Of a stretch of 64,000 bases of DNA, positions 1 to 8,140 are shown in pieces (positions within the stretch are counted from its first letter, which is position 1; every line of letters begins with the position of its first letter). Both the position numbers and the translations under genes were made by a program. The stretch is from Hyphomicrobiales bacterium (GTDB lineage Bacteria; Pseudomonadota; Alphaproteobacteria; Rhizobiales; Xanthobacteraceae), in contig JAFKKH010000009.1 in the NCBI GenBank assembly GCA_017305665.1, positions 124,001 to 188,000 of the forward strand, in the 5' to 3' direction. The notes under the pieces are model-generated. The model was not told the DNA's origin and made no database searches. It was given only the letters and a program-made list of their open reading frames with translations.

Positions 1-1242
1 CGGTACGCAATCCGGGAACAGCAGACTCATAGTGTTGTCGAACCGGATCACGTTGAAGCGGTCGTTCGGCTGCAGACGGCCCAGCGCATAGATGAGACTG
101 GCCTTGGCCTGCGCGATCGATGTGCCGCCCATGGAGCCGGAGTTGTCGATCACGAACACCACCTCGCGCGGACGCGGCTTCTGCTCGGCTTCGCTCAGCG
201 CCGGCGGCGTGACGAACGCCAGCATGTAATCGGAATCGCCGACGTGTTCGCGGAACAGTCCGACCGACGGCGTCTTGCCGGGTGCGGCTTTCCAGGTCAG
301 TTCGAAATCGCGGTCGGCGGGCACGGCACCTTCGGCCAACCTGACGATGCGCGTGCTGGCATTCGGCGCTTCCATGTTGACGGCGTGGAATGAACTCTTC
401 ACCTCGCCGAGCGGAAAGCCGGCCTGCAGGCGCACGGTGATCTGCGTTGGATTGACCGGCGCGTGGTCGGCGGGATCGAGCACGGGGGCCGCGATCTTGT
501 CGCGATCCGGCACCGGATCGGTCGTAGCCGCGCCCCAGCCGCCGCCGTCGCTGCGCAGATCGACGCTCTGCACGACGGGCGCGGGATTGTAGCGCGGACC
601 GACCACGAGCGGCACCCGCAGCGAGAACGTATCGCCGGATTGATGCACCGGCTCCTGATACTCGATCTGCACCAGCACGGTTTCGCCGGGGCCGATGTTG
701 GCCACCGCATTGGTGAAGATGTTCGGCCGCTGCTGCTCGGTGAGCGCGGCCTTATGGCCCGAGCGCTTGGCCTGCTCATAGATCACGCGCGCCTGCTGAC
801 GCTCCTTGATCTCGCCGACCACGACGCGGTCGCCGACCACCATCTTCAGCGTATCGACGGCGCCGCCCTCCGGCAGCGGATAGACGTAAGTGGCTTCGAC
901 CCAGTCCTTGCTCTCGTTGCGGAAGATTTGCGTGACGCGCGCCCGCGCCGTCGGGCCGGACACGGTGACATCGACATCGATGCCAAGCCGCGTGGCCTCG
1001 GTGTAGCCATCGCCGGTCTTCAGGAGCAGCGCGCCGGAGCGCGCTTCGTTGGGCGATGTGATCGTCACCGGACTTTCCGCCGACCACACCGGCCTCAGGT
1101 CCACGAACAGCGCCGCGAAGCCGAGCAGCAGCGCGCCGCATGCGCCGAACAGCGGAGGCACCATCGCCGCGGCCATTCGCTTAAGCGCCCGGCCGCCGCT
1201 CCACGCCACACCTTCGATCCGGATGTCATCGTAAAGGCTCAT
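1..1242 (-). CDS. VIT and von Willebrand factor A domain membrane protein (marine proteobacterial sortase target-like), 3' end outside window
   Basis: The frame is open from an ATG at 1240-1242 to the window edge, giving 414 codons with no stop. A hydrophobic segment at about residues 27-48 suggests a membrane anchor or uncleaved signal. Residues about 60-190 look like a VIT (inter-alpha-trypsin) domain. A VWA domain starts near residue 360 with a metal-ion site D366-x-S368-x-S370 in VIDNSGSM. The order TM-VIT-VWA is that of proteins annotated as marine proteobacterial sortase target protein, normally about 700 residues with a C-terminal sorting signal and a partner class sortase. Both would lie outside this window, so the family call is good but the sortase link is inference. 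Confidence 0.85.
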   Translation of the reverse strand, partial: MSLYDDIRIEGVAWSGGRALKRMAAAMVPPLFGACGALLLGFAALFVDLRPVWSAESPVTITSPNEARSGALLLKTGDGYTEATRLGIDVDVTVSGPTARARVTQIFRNESKDWVEATYVYPLPEGGAVDTLKMVVGDRVVVGEIKERQQARVIYEQAKRSGHKAALTEQQRPNIFTNAVANIGPGETVLVQIEYQEPVHQSGDTFSLRVPLVVGPRYNPAPVVQSVDLRSDGGGWGAATTDPVPDRDKIAAPVLDPADHAPVNPTQITVRLQAGFPLGEVKSSFHAVNMEAPNASTRIVRLAEGAVPADRDFELTWKAAPGKTPSVGLFREHVGDSDYMLAFVTPPALSEAEQKPRPREVVFVIDNSGSMGGTSIAQAKASLIYALGRLQPNDRFNVIRFDNTMSLLFPDCVP

Positions 1243-1432
1243 GATCGTCACTCCCGCAGTTTGAATTCGCGATGGCACCGTTGTGCGAGAGCGGCCGCCG
1301 CGCCGCGAGCGTGATGATCGGCAATGTTCGGACGCATCACGCCGCGATCTGCCACGGCATGTGCGGGAACGTGCGGGTTTGTGCGGAGATGTCCGTCTGC
1401 TAGACTTCGCGCCGGAATCGAAGGGAGCGAGG

Positions 1433-2185
1433 ATGGCGACGCCGGACAAGCAGCTTTCCGCGGAGCAGAGCCGTCAGGTGGCGGCGACGATCCGCGAAGA
1501 ACTCGCGCGCAAGCGGATGTCGCGGCAGCAACTCGCCGACCGCGCCAAACTCAGCATCTCGACGCTGGAGAAGGCGCTCGGCGGCGGACGGCCGTTCACG
1601 CTCGCCACCATCGTGCGACTGGAGGAAGCGCTCGGCGTCTCCCTGCGCAACGGCGGAGACGATGCGCCCGACAACGGCGATATCGCACCCGATCATCTCG
1701 GCGGCTATTCGCGGCGCTCGGTCAAGTGGATGGAAGGCACTTACGTGACCTTGCGGCCGTCGTTCGGCGACCGCGCCGCGATCTATGCCTATCGCACCGA
1801 GATCATGTGGGACGCCGCCGCCTCATGCCTGACGTTTCGCGAGGCCGAACGGCTCGACGCCAACTACACGCAATACGGCGAGGTGTCGGTGCCGAACCAG
1901 TCCGGGCACATCTATCTCACCACGAATCGCCACGGCCAGTTGCGCGTGATCACGGTGTCGCGGCCGACCATCGTCGGCGAAATGTACGGCATCATCACCA
2001 CGCTGCTGGCAGGGCGCGGATCGCAACTCACCCCGATCGCAGCGCCGATCGCGCTGTTGCCGATCAAGGGATTTCCCGAGGCGACGTTCGGGCGGATCGG
2101 TGCTGACGATCCGAACCGCGCGGCCTATCACAGCCATCTCAAGCGCATCACCGACGAGCCGTTCGCGATGTTTTTGCCGGGGTAG
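1433..2185 (+). CDS. XRE-family helix-turn-helix transcriptional regulator
   Basis: A 250-residue protein. Residues about 10-65 form a Cro/CI-type helix-turn-helix (SRQQLADRAKLSISTLEKAL followed by a short wing and LEEALGV). The C-terminal 160 residues form a domain without a cofactor or protease motif that I recognise, rich in beta-type sequence (YVTLRPSFGDRAAIYAYR). The ATG at 1433 is preceded closely by AAGGGAGCGAGG; an in-frame extension upstream to 1283 lacks such a site and looks non-coding. It is divergent from the VIT/VWA gene, with about 190 bp between. Its target and ligand cannot be read from the sequence. Confidence 0.85.
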   Translation: MATPDKQLSAEQSRQVAATIREELARKRMSRQQLADRAKLSISTLEKALGGGRPFTLATIVRLEEALGVSLRNGGDDAPDNGDIAPDHLGGYSRRSVKWMEGTYVTLRPSFGDRAAIYAYRTEIMWDAAASCLTFREAERLDANYTQYGEVSVPNQSGHIYLTTNRHGQLRVITVSRPTIVGEMYGIITTLLAGRGSQLTPIAAPIALLPIKGFPEATFGRIGADDPNRAAYHSHLKRITDEPFAMFLPG

Positions 2186-2197
2186 AGTCGTTCTTGC

Positions 2198-2250
2198 TGT
2201 CATTCCGGAAGCCGCGTAGCGGCTATCCGGAATCCATAGTCCCTGCAGCG
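2198..2250. repeat. Partial copy of dispersed CGTCATTCCGG palindromic repeat
   Basis: TGTCATTCCGG is followed after a short stem by ATCCGGAATCCATA, as in the full copies near 13.9, 21.7 and 40.7 kb. The second outer arm is missing. It lies between the XRE gene and the convergent GST gene. Confidence 0.7.
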
Positions 2251-2267
2251 ATCGCCGGATCGCTCCC

Positions 2268-2918
2268 TCACTCCTCCGGAAACAGATGCGCGTAGGGCTT
2301 GGCTTCATCGAGCACGCGCGCGAAAGCCGGCCGCGCCATCAATCGGTCGAGGTAAGCCGCGACGTGGCGATGGGTATCGCGGAATGGCAGCACCCTGTTG
2401 GCGTAGTAAAGCGACGGCGATGCCGAGCAATCGGCGATCGTGAAGCTCTCGCCCATGCCCCACTGCTTCGCCGCCATCTCCGCCTCGATCATGTCATAGC
2501 AGGTGCGCAGCCGCGCTTTCGCCTCCTCGAGGCCGTGCGGGTCCTTTGCGCCGGCGGGACGCAGCCGGTTGCCGACGATGGCCTGGGTCGGCAGATGCAC
2601 GTAGAGGTCGTAGAACCGGTCCTTCAGCCGCGTCTGCCACGCCGCGTCGCCATCGGCGGGTGTGAAGCGGGTCTGCCCCCGATAATAGCGGTCGAGATAG
2701 TCGATGATGATGCTGGATTCCGGAACGGTCTGATTGCGCGCGTCGTCGCGCAGCACCGGGAATTTTCCGATCGGCCACAGCTTCAACAGCGCGGCTCGCT
2801 CGTCGGGATCGCCGAGATTGACCGAGACCGGTTTGAACGGGGTACCGTTCTCATAGAGCGCGATCAGTGCCTTCCAGCAGAACGACGACAGCGGATGATA
2901 ATAGAGCGTCAGCGACAT
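2268..2918 (-). CDS. Glutathione S-transferase family protein
   Basis: A 216-residue protein with an N-terminal thioredoxin-like GST domain (MSLTLYYHPLSSFCWKALIAL, then PVLRD and PESSIIIDYLD, the usual glutathione-contacting PxxxLxD-like and ESxxI segments) and a helical C-terminal domain with FTIADCSASPSLYYA. The length is typical of the family. It starts only 10 bp downstream of the DHFR-like gene on the same strand, so the two are probably co-transcribed. Substrate is unknown. Confidence 0.88.
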   Translation of the reverse strand: MSLTLYYHPLSSFCWKALIALYENGTPFKPVSVNLGDPDERAALLKLWPIGKFPVLRDDARNQTVPESSIIIDYLDRYYRGQTRFTPADGDAAWQTRLKDRFYDLYVHLPTQAIVGNRLRPAGAKDPHGLEEAKARLRTCYDMIEAEMAAKQWGMGESFTIADCSASPSLYYANRVLPFRDTHRHVAAYLDRLMARPAFARVLDEAKPYAHLFPEE

Positions 2919-2928
2919 CGGGATTTTC

Positions 2929-3486
2929 TCACGCCTGCGGCACGTAACGGTTGATGACGATTCCGGTCGACAGCGACCGGCTGTCGGTGAGCTTCAGCCT
3001 GACCCGTTCGGCGGCCGGCTTGAACAGCGGCGTTCCGTTCCCCAGCACCACCGGGCAGATGCCGATGCGGTATTCGTCGATCAGCCCATGCGGCATCAAT
3101 TCGCCGCACAGCACCGCGCTGCCGAAGATGAAGATGTCCTTCGCGGTCTCGCGCTTCAGACCGGCGACCGTGCCGGCGAGATCGGAGCCGAACAGGCGCG
3201 TGTTCGACCAATTCGAGGACGTCAGCGTGCACGAGAACACGAACTTCGGCAGGCGATTCATGAAGCCAGCGACCTCGGCCTCATCGCCGGTTTCGTTCGG
3301 CCAGTAATTCGCCATCAGGTCATAGGTGACGCGGCCGAACATCAGCCCGCCTGCAGCCTTGAGTTGCTCGATCGAGAGCTTTTCCAGTTCCTCGCCCCAG
3401 ACGTCCATATGCCAGGACAGATCGCGCCCCGGACCTTCCATGAAGCCGTCCAGCGTCATCAGATTCCACATGATCAGCCGCGCCAC
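2929..3486 (-). CDS. Dihydrofolate reductase / RibD C-terminal domain family protein
   Basis: A 185-residue protein of the RibD_C/DHFR-like fold: WNLMTLDGFMEGPGRDLSW at the N-terminus, a central GLMFGRVTYDLMANYW, and IFIFGSAVLCGELMPHGLIDEYRIGICPVVLGNGTPLF. This small stand-alone family is common next to HxlR or GST genes and its substrate is usually unknown. I chose the GTG at 3486 because GGAGG lies seven bases upstream; the long in-frame extension into the divergent HxlR gene is not credible. It is divergently paired with the HxlR regulator and followed by a GST. Confidence 0.85.
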   Translation of the reverse strand: MARLIMWNLMTLDGFMEGPGRDLSWHMDVWGEELEKLSIEQLKAAGGLMFGRVTYDLMANYWPNETGDEAEVAGFMNRLPKFVFSCTLTSSNWSNTRLFGSDLAGTVAGLKRETAKDIFIFGSAVLCGELMPHGLIDEYRIGICPVVLGNGTPLFKPAAERVRLKLTDSRSLSTGIVINRYVPQA

Positions 3487-3513
3487 GGTGCGTCCTCCAT
3501 ACCGATTGCATTT

Positions 3514-3527
3514 TGCAACTGGTTGCA
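3514..3527. promoter_or_regulatory. Palindrome TGCAAC-TG-GTTGCA, candidate HxlR operator
   Basis: A perfect 6-bp inverted repeat with a 2-bp centre sits in the 93-bp gap between the divergent DHFR-like and HxlR genes. A further TTGCAA lies nearby at about 3550. Regulation of both genes by the adjacent HxlR protein is inferred from position. Confidence 0.5.
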
Positions 3528-3579
3528 GCCTAGGCAAACCGGTGCGATATTGCAAGCGGTTTTTGGGGAACGATCCGCG

Positions 3580-4107
3580 ATGGCTGCAACAACGGAGACA
3601 GGGCGCTCGGCCTGCGCGATCAACCTCACGCTCGAGGTGGTCGGCGACAAATGGAGCCTGCTCATCATCCGCGACATCATCTTCGGCAACCGGCGGCACT
3701 ACCGCGAACTGCTGACCAAATCCGATGAAGGCATCTCGTCGAACATCCTCGCCGACCGGCTGAAGACGCTGATGGAAGCCGGCATCCTGACCCGCGAGGA
3801 CGATCCGACCCACAAGCAGAAGGGCATCTACTCGCTCACCGAGCAGGGCATCGAGCTGCTGCCGGTGCTGGCGCAAATGGCGACGTGGGGCGTGAAGTAT
3901 CTGCCGGTCAGCGAAGAGCTCGGCATCCGCGCGCAACTGCTGCGCGATGGTGGTCCGAAGATGTGGGCGGAATTCATGGACGAGTTGCGCGAGACCCATC
4001 TCGGCATCAAGCGCAAGCGCAAAGCGGGACCGTCAGTCAGCGAGCGGCTGCGAAAAGCCTACGAGGCTGTGGTCGCCAAGCGCACAGGCAAACGCCATCA
4101 CGCGTGA
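3580..4107 (+). CDS. HxlR-family winged helix transcriptional regulator
   Basis: A 175-residue protein. Residues 12-110 match the HxlR winged helix: CAINLTLEVVGDKWSLLIIRDIIFG, RHYRELLTKSDEGISSNILADRL and YSLTEQGIELLPVL. A single N-terminal Cys12 is in the position used for redox sensing in some family members. The C-terminal 65 residues are basic and helical. ATG 3580 fits the family start; the frame is open further upstream but runs back through the divergent gene. It is likely to repress itself and the DHFR-GST pair through the palindrome at 3514-3527 (inference). Confidence 0.88.
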   Translation: MAATTETGRSACAINLTLEVVGDKWSLLIIRDIIFGNRRHYRELLTKSDEGISSNILADRLKTLMEAGILTREDDPTHKQKGIYSLTEQGIELLPVLAQMATWGVKYLPVSEELGIRAQLLRDGGPKMWAEFMDELRETHLGIKRKRKAGPSVSERLRKAYEAVVAKRTGKRHHA

Positions 4108-4136
4108 CCCTTCGGCATTGCCGGGAGCAGCGAAAT

Positions 4137-4268
4137 CTACACGCCGAACGACCGTGCGACCTGATTGAGCATCGCAACAACCCTGTCGGTATAGAAACCA
4201 AAAGCGAAGTGCTGGTCGACGAGATACAAGACAATGACAGCAATCAAAAATCCGATAAAGATTCGCAT
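4137..4268 (-). CDS. Small hypothetical membrane protein, 43 aa
   Basis: A 43-residue reading frame from ATG 4268 begins MRIFIGFLIAVIVLYLVDQH, a single hydrophobic helix, followed by a short amphipathic tail. No clear ribosome binding site is visible, and the frame is open further upstream with no protein-like signal. The composition looks like a real single-pass membrane peptide, but this is the weakest CDS call in the region. Confidence 0.5.
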   Translation of the reverse strand: MRIFIGFLIAVIVLYLVDQHFAFGFYTDRVVAMLNQVARSFGV

Positions 4269-4423
4269 GACGAGGTAACCCGCGATGCGGGCCGGTTGTT
4301 CCCGGCATACCGACGCGGCGCTCGCCGAATGACGCTCGCGCTCGCCACTTTCCAATACTGCGAGAGCGCTTGACGGCCTGCGCGCGATCACCGATGGAAA
4401 GGCCCATCCATCACGGAGTGCCC

Positions 4424-5215
4424 ATGACAACATCGGATCGGACAAAGGTTGCCCTCGTCACCGGCGCGGCGCGCGGCATCGGCCTCGCCACGGCGAAGCG
4501 GTTTCTCGCCGAGGGCTGGCGCGTCGCGCTGCTCGACATCGCCGCCGACATCCTGTGGCCGGCGGTGCAGGCGCTCAACAAGCCGGGGGACGTGCTCGGC
4601 CTGCAGTGCGACGTGTCCGACGCATCGGCCGTCAAAAGCGCCATCGCCGAGATCGAGCGCAAGTTCGGCCGGCTCGATGCGCTGGTCAACAACGCCGGCA
4701 TCGCCACCTTCGCGCCGGTGATGGAGACCTCCGACGCCGACTGGATGCGCATCATGGCGGTCAATCTCACCGGTCCGTTTCTCTGCACCAAGGCGGCGGT
4801 GCCGCTGATGCGCGAGCACGGCGGCGGCGCCATCGTCAACATCACCTCGATCTCGGCGGTGCGCGCCTCGACGTTGCGCTCGGCCTACGGAACGAGCAAG
4901 GCTGGGCTCGCGCACCTCACCAAGCAACTCGCGGTGGAACTCGCCTCATCGGGCATCCGGGTCAACGCGGTGGCGCCGGGGCCGGTGGAAACCGCGATGG
5001 CCAAGGCGGTGCACACCAAGGAGATCCGCGCCGACTATCACGACGCCATTCCGCTCAACCGCTACGGGCTGGAAGAGGAACTGGCCGAAGCGATCTTCTT
5101 CCTGTGCAGCGACCGCGCGAGCTACATCACCGGACAGGTGCTGGCGGTCGACGGCGGATTCGACGCCGCCGGCATCGGCCTGCCGACGCTGCGCGGGGAA
5201 CGACGCAACGTATAG
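4424..5215 (+). CDS. SDR-family NAD(P)-dependent oxidoreductase
   Basis: A 263-residue classical short-chain dehydrogenase. It shows the nucleotide-binding TGAARGIG at about residues 13-20, NNAG in LVNNAGIATF, the catalytic Ser in NITSISAV, YGTSK with the catalytic Tyr and Lys, and PGPVETAM. The C-terminus SDRASYITGQVLAVDGGF is the usual family ending. The ATG at 4424 has GGAG five bases upstream. The alcohol/ketone substrate is not evident from sequence or neighbours. Confidence 0.9.
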   Translation: MTTSDRTKVALVTGAARGIGLATAKRFLAEGWRVALLDIAADILWPAVQALNKPGDVLGLQCDVSDASAVKSAIAEIERKFGRLDALVNNAGIATFAPVMETSDADWMRIMAVNLTGPFLCTKAAVPLMREHGGGAIVNITSISAVRASTLRSAYGTSKAGLAHLTKQLAVELASSGIRVNAVAPGPVETAMAKAVHTKEIRADYHDAIPLNRYGLEEELAEAIFFLCSDRASYITGQVLAVDGGFDAAGIGLPTLRGERRNV

Positions 5216-5307
5216 CGGTTCCCTGCGGGAACGCGCTCAACCCCACGTCGTTGTCCCCTCCGCCGATCAATTCCATAGTGTTTGGATAGTGCGAGGGGAT
5301 TTCCGGA

Positions 5308-5748
5308 ATGAAAACGGCTTCTGTCGCGTTCGCGTTCGTGCTGGCCCTTGCAGCTTCATCATTCGCCACGTCCGCCGACGCGGAGGTGCGAATCCTCTCC
5401 AGTCCCGGCGGGCAAGTCGGAACCTTTCTCGATCTGTTCGAGACCATTCGCCAGACCGGCGAGCGCGTGGTGATCGACGGCCCCTGCTACTCGGCCTGCA
5501 CGCTGGTGCTCGCCGCGATTCCAAGCGACCACATCTGCGTCACGCGGCGCGCGGTGCTCGGCTTCCATGGCGCGCGATCGGTGGACAAGCGCGGCCGCTT
5601 CCACTCCGAACCCGAAGCGTCCACCGCGGTGCTGGACGCCTATCCCGAGCCGGTGCGCGCCTGGATCCGCAAGCGCGGCGGCCTCAATTCGCGCATGCTG
5701 CTGTTGCGCGGTCGCGCGCTGACCCGGATCTATCCGCGCTGCGCCTGA
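5308..5748 (+). CDS. Exported protein with ClpP/crotonase-like fold, function unknown
   Basis: A 146-residue protein with a signal peptide (MKTASVAFAFVLALAASSFATSADA, cleavage near residue 25). The mature part has SSPGGQVGTFLDLFETIRQTGERVVIDGPCYSACTLVLAA and later AVLGFHGA. This resembles the Gly-x-x-Ser-x and His neighbourhood of ClpP-like serine peptidases (Ser in CYSAC, His in GFHGA). Similar small periplasmic ClpP-like proteins are common in Bradyrhizobium relatives. Protease activity is inference. It ends 12 bp from the convergent efflux gene. Confidence 0.75.
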   Translation: MKTASVAFAFVLALAASSFATSADAEVRILSSPGGQVGTFLDLFETIRQTGERVVIDGPCYSACTLVLAAIPSDHICVTRRAVLGFHGARSVDKRGRFHSEPEASTAVLDAYPEPVRAWIRKRGGLNSRMLLLRGRALTRIYPRCA

Positions 5749-5760
5749 GCGGCACTTCGT

Positions 5761-6963
5761 CTACTCCGCCATCTGCGGGGCGGGATGCGGTCCGCGCAAG
5801 GTGAGCACGCTCGCGACCAGCGCGCCGCAGGCGCAGAGCGCAATCGCCGCCACCATCGGCCCCGAGGTGCCGTTGAAGAACTGGCTGACCACCGCGATCA
5901 TGACGCCGCCCGCCAGCATCTGCAGCGTGCCGCCGAGCGCCGATGCGATGCCCGCGATCGGACCGTGGTTCTCCAGCGCCAGGATCATGCTGGACGGGAT
6001 CACGAGACCGAGGAAGGCGAACGACAGGAACAACAGCGTCACCAGCACTGCAAAACTGTCGGCGCCGAGCATGGTTGCAATGAGCAGGATCACCGCGAAC
6101 AGCGCATGCAGCGTCACCGCGCCCAATACGACACGCGGAATTCCGAACCGCGCGCCGAGGGAGGCCGCGAGTTGCGACGCGCCGATGAAGCCGATCGCAT
6201 TGGCCGCGAACGCCATGCTGTACTGGGTCGGCGTCAGCCCGTAGTGATCGATATAGACGAACGACGAGCTTGCGAGGAAGCTGAAGAAACTCGCCATGCC
6301 GAGGCCGCCGATCAGCGTCAGCCCGAGGAAGTGCCAGTCGCGAAACAGCACGCCGAAGCCGGCCAGCACGCCGCCGACGCTGACCTTGATGCGATCCTGC
6401 ACCGGGCGCGTCTCCGGAAACACGGTCGCCAGCAGCATTAGCGCCAGCACCGCGGCGACCGTCACCGCCACGAACACGGCACGCCAGCCGAACGGCACGA
6501 TCAGCGCGCTGCCGGTCAGCGGCGCGAGGATCGGCGAAATGCTGAACACCAGCATCACCAGCGACATCAGCCGCGTGGCTTCGACGCCGGTATGGAGGTC
6601 GCGGATGATCGCGCGCGGAATCACCATCATCGCCGATGCTCCGAGCCCCTGCACGAAACGGAACGCGACCAGCCATGCAACATTCGGCGCCAGCGCGCAG
6701 CCGACCGAGCCCGCGGTGAACAGCGCAAGACCGACATAGAGCGGCGGCTTGCGGCCGACCATGTCGGACACCGGCCCATAGGCGAGCTGGCAGATGCCGA
6801 TCGCCACGAAGAACGCGGTCAGCGTCATCTGCGTCGCGGCGGTCGACGCGTGAAGATCGGTTGCGATCGACGGCAGCGCCGGCAGGTACATGTCGATGGC
6901 GAACGGCCCGACGGCCGACAACAGGCCGAGCACGATGGCGTTCTTCAGATAGTTCGAGGTCAT
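5761..6963 (-). CDS. MFS transporter, Bcr/CflA drug-resistance type
   Basis: A 400-residue, 12-segment major facilitator of the DHA1 Bcr/CflA group. The first helix contains SAVGPFAIDMYLPALPSIATDL, typical of Bcr, and the loop 2-3 motif is YGPVSDMVGRKPPLYVGL. VFSISPILAPLTGSALIVPFGWRAVF follows in helix 5, the drug-antiporter motif C region. It is expected to export drugs or small metabolites in exchange for protons across the inner membrane. It lies 103 bp downstream of the VOC/SRPBCC array on the same strand and could be its last gene. Confidence 0.9.
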   Translation of the reverse strand: MTSNYLKNAIVLGLLSAVGPFAIDMYLPALPSIATDLHASTAATQMTLTAFFVAIGICQLAYGPVSDMVGRKPPLYVGLALFTAGSVGCALAPNVAWLVAFRFVQGLGASAMMVIPRAIIRDLHTGVEATRLMSLVMLVFSISPILAPLTGSALIVPFGWRAVFVAVTVAAVLALMLLATVFPETRPVQDRIKVSVGGVLAGFGVLFRDWHFLGLTLIGGLGMASFFSFLASSSFVYIDHYGLTPTQYSMAFAANAIGFIGASQLAASLGARFGIPRVVLGAVTLHALFAVILLIATMLGADSFAVLVTLLFLSFAFLGLVIPSSMILALENHGPIAGIASALGGTLQMLAGGVMIAVVSQFFNGTSGPMVAAIALCACGALVASVLTLRGPHPAPQMAE

Positions 6964-7066
6964 TGCAGTCTTCTTGTTCTGGTTTGGCGTGGTGTGGCGC
7001 GCGGGGCGCGCGTCACATCACTGCGGTATGGCAATCTCAAGGCGGGTTCGCCTGAGGGCCAAATAC

Positions 7067-7480
7067 TCACATCTCCATCGGGCTGATCACCTGCCAGGGA
7101 ATACCGAACTTGTCGACGCACATGCCGAACCCTTTGGCGAAGAACGTCGCCGAGAACGGCATGCCGACGCTACCGCCGTCCGCCAGCGCATTGAACTTGC
7201 GCTCGGCGTCAGCGACGTCGTCGACATGCAGCGTCACCGAAAAGCCCTGCGGCTTGGAATAGAACGACGGCGGCGCATCGGTCGCCATCAGCACATGACC
7301 GTCGATGGTCACCTCGCCGTGCAGCACCTTGTCTTTCCAATCCTTCGGCATGTGTTCTTCCGCCGGCGATCCGCCGACCTTCATGATCACGCTGGTCTTG
7401 GCGCCGATCACCTTGCCGTAATAGGCGAACGCCTCCTCGCAATTGCCGGCGAAATGGACATAGGGATTGATCTTCATCAT
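7067..7480 (-). CDS. VOC-family (PhnB-like glyoxalase superfamily) protein
   Basis: A 137-residue protein of the vicinal oxygen chelate fold, PhnB/3-demethylubiquinone-like group: NPYVHFAGNCEEAFAYYGKVIGA at the start, SVTLHVDDVADAERKFNALADGG in the middle, and GFGMCVDKFGIPWQV at the end. GAGGAG precedes the start. It is 26 bp downstream of an SRPBCC gene and probably in the same transcript from the ECF-type promoter at 8081-8107. The substrate of such proteins is rarely known. Confidence 0.88.
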   Translation of the reverse strand: MMKINPYVHFAGNCEEAFAYYGKVIGAKTSVIMKVGGSPAEEHMPKDWKDKVLHGEVTIDGHVLMATDAPPSFYSKPQGFSVTLHVDDVADAERKFNALADGGSVGMPFSATFFAKGFGMCVDKFGIPWQVISPMEM

Positions 7481-7506
7481 GCTCTCCTCGGGTGTGAACG
7501 GTTGAA

Positions 7507-8043
7507 TCAGCTTTCCGTTGCCTTGCGCAGGTTGGCGAGACCGGCCTCGAAGTCGGTGCCGACCATGCGGTCCATGTTAATGAACACGTGCATGATCTTG
7601 CCGATGAACGGCGTCGGCCCCTGCATCGCCCATGTGACACGGGTGCCACCGCCCTGCGGCTGTAGTGTGAATTCGGCGGTGTTGTGCGCCTCGAAGGGCT
7701 TCAGGAAATCCAGCTTGATGACGACCTTCTGCGGCGCCGGCGCATCGAGGATTTCTATGTGGCCGGTGCCGACATTGCTGTCGCCCTCCCAGGCGTAGGT
7801 CGCACCCTGGCCGCGCTCGGCGCCGCCATAGGTCCGCTTCATGCCGGGATCGCGGGTCTCGTAGGGCGACCATTGCCCCCACTGATGGAAGTCAGCGATC
7901 AGCGGGAAGATCTTGTCCGGCGGCGCCTTGATCATGGCGGAGCGCTCGACGCGGAAGGTGTCCGGCTTGGTCGCGGCCAGCACCACGACGACGGCGACGG
8001 CAACGACGAGGATGGCAGCGAGGACGGCAAGGGCTTTCAACAT
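7507..8043 (-). CDS. SRPBCC-family (polyketide cyclase/START-like) protein with N-terminal membrane anchor
   Basis: A 178-residue protein. Residues 1-24 form a hydrophobic helix (LAVLAAILVVAVAVVVVLAA). The rest is a START/Bet v1 fold: FRVERSAMIKAPPDKIFPLIADFHQWGQWSPYE, then AEFTLQPQGGGTRVTWAMQG. A hydrophobic ligand pocket is expected. The start lies about 40 bases downstream of a candidate ECF42 promoter. It is followed by a VOC gene after 26 bp. Confidence 0.87.
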   Translation of the reverse strand: MLKALAVLAAILVVAVAVVVVLAATKPDTFRVERSAMIKAPPDKIFPLIADFHQWGQWSPYETRDPGMKRTYGGAERGQGATYAWEGDSNVGTGHIEILDAPAPQKVVIKLDFLKPFEAHNTAEFTLQPQGGGTRVTWAMQGPTPFIGKIMHVFINMDRMVGTDFEAGLANLRKATES

Positions 8044-8080
8044 GGCAATCTCACAATCTGAATAAACAGGACGGCCCCAG

Positions 8081-8107
8081 GACGAACGGCGAAGCGATAT
8101 CCCGACA
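8081..8107 (-). promoter_or_regulatory. Candidate ECF42 promoter upstream of SRPBCC-VOC pair
   Basis: On the minus strand TGTCGG is followed after exactly 13 bases by CGTTCGTC and then CT. The same two blocks at the same spacing occur upstream of the VOC gene at 9865 and of the YciI-sigma operon. The arrangement fits the reported ECF42 -35 (TGTCGA-like) and -10 (CGTC-like) elements; use by the adjacent sigma factor is inference. Confidence 0.7.
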
Positions 8108-8140
8108 CCCGATCGAAATATTTTTTCGGGGCCGCTGAAA

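Noticed and set aside
2929-3999. DHFR-like gene starting at 3999
   Set aside because: The extension overlaps the divergent HxlR gene almost completely; the GTG at 3486 has a good ribosome binding site and the right family N-terminus.
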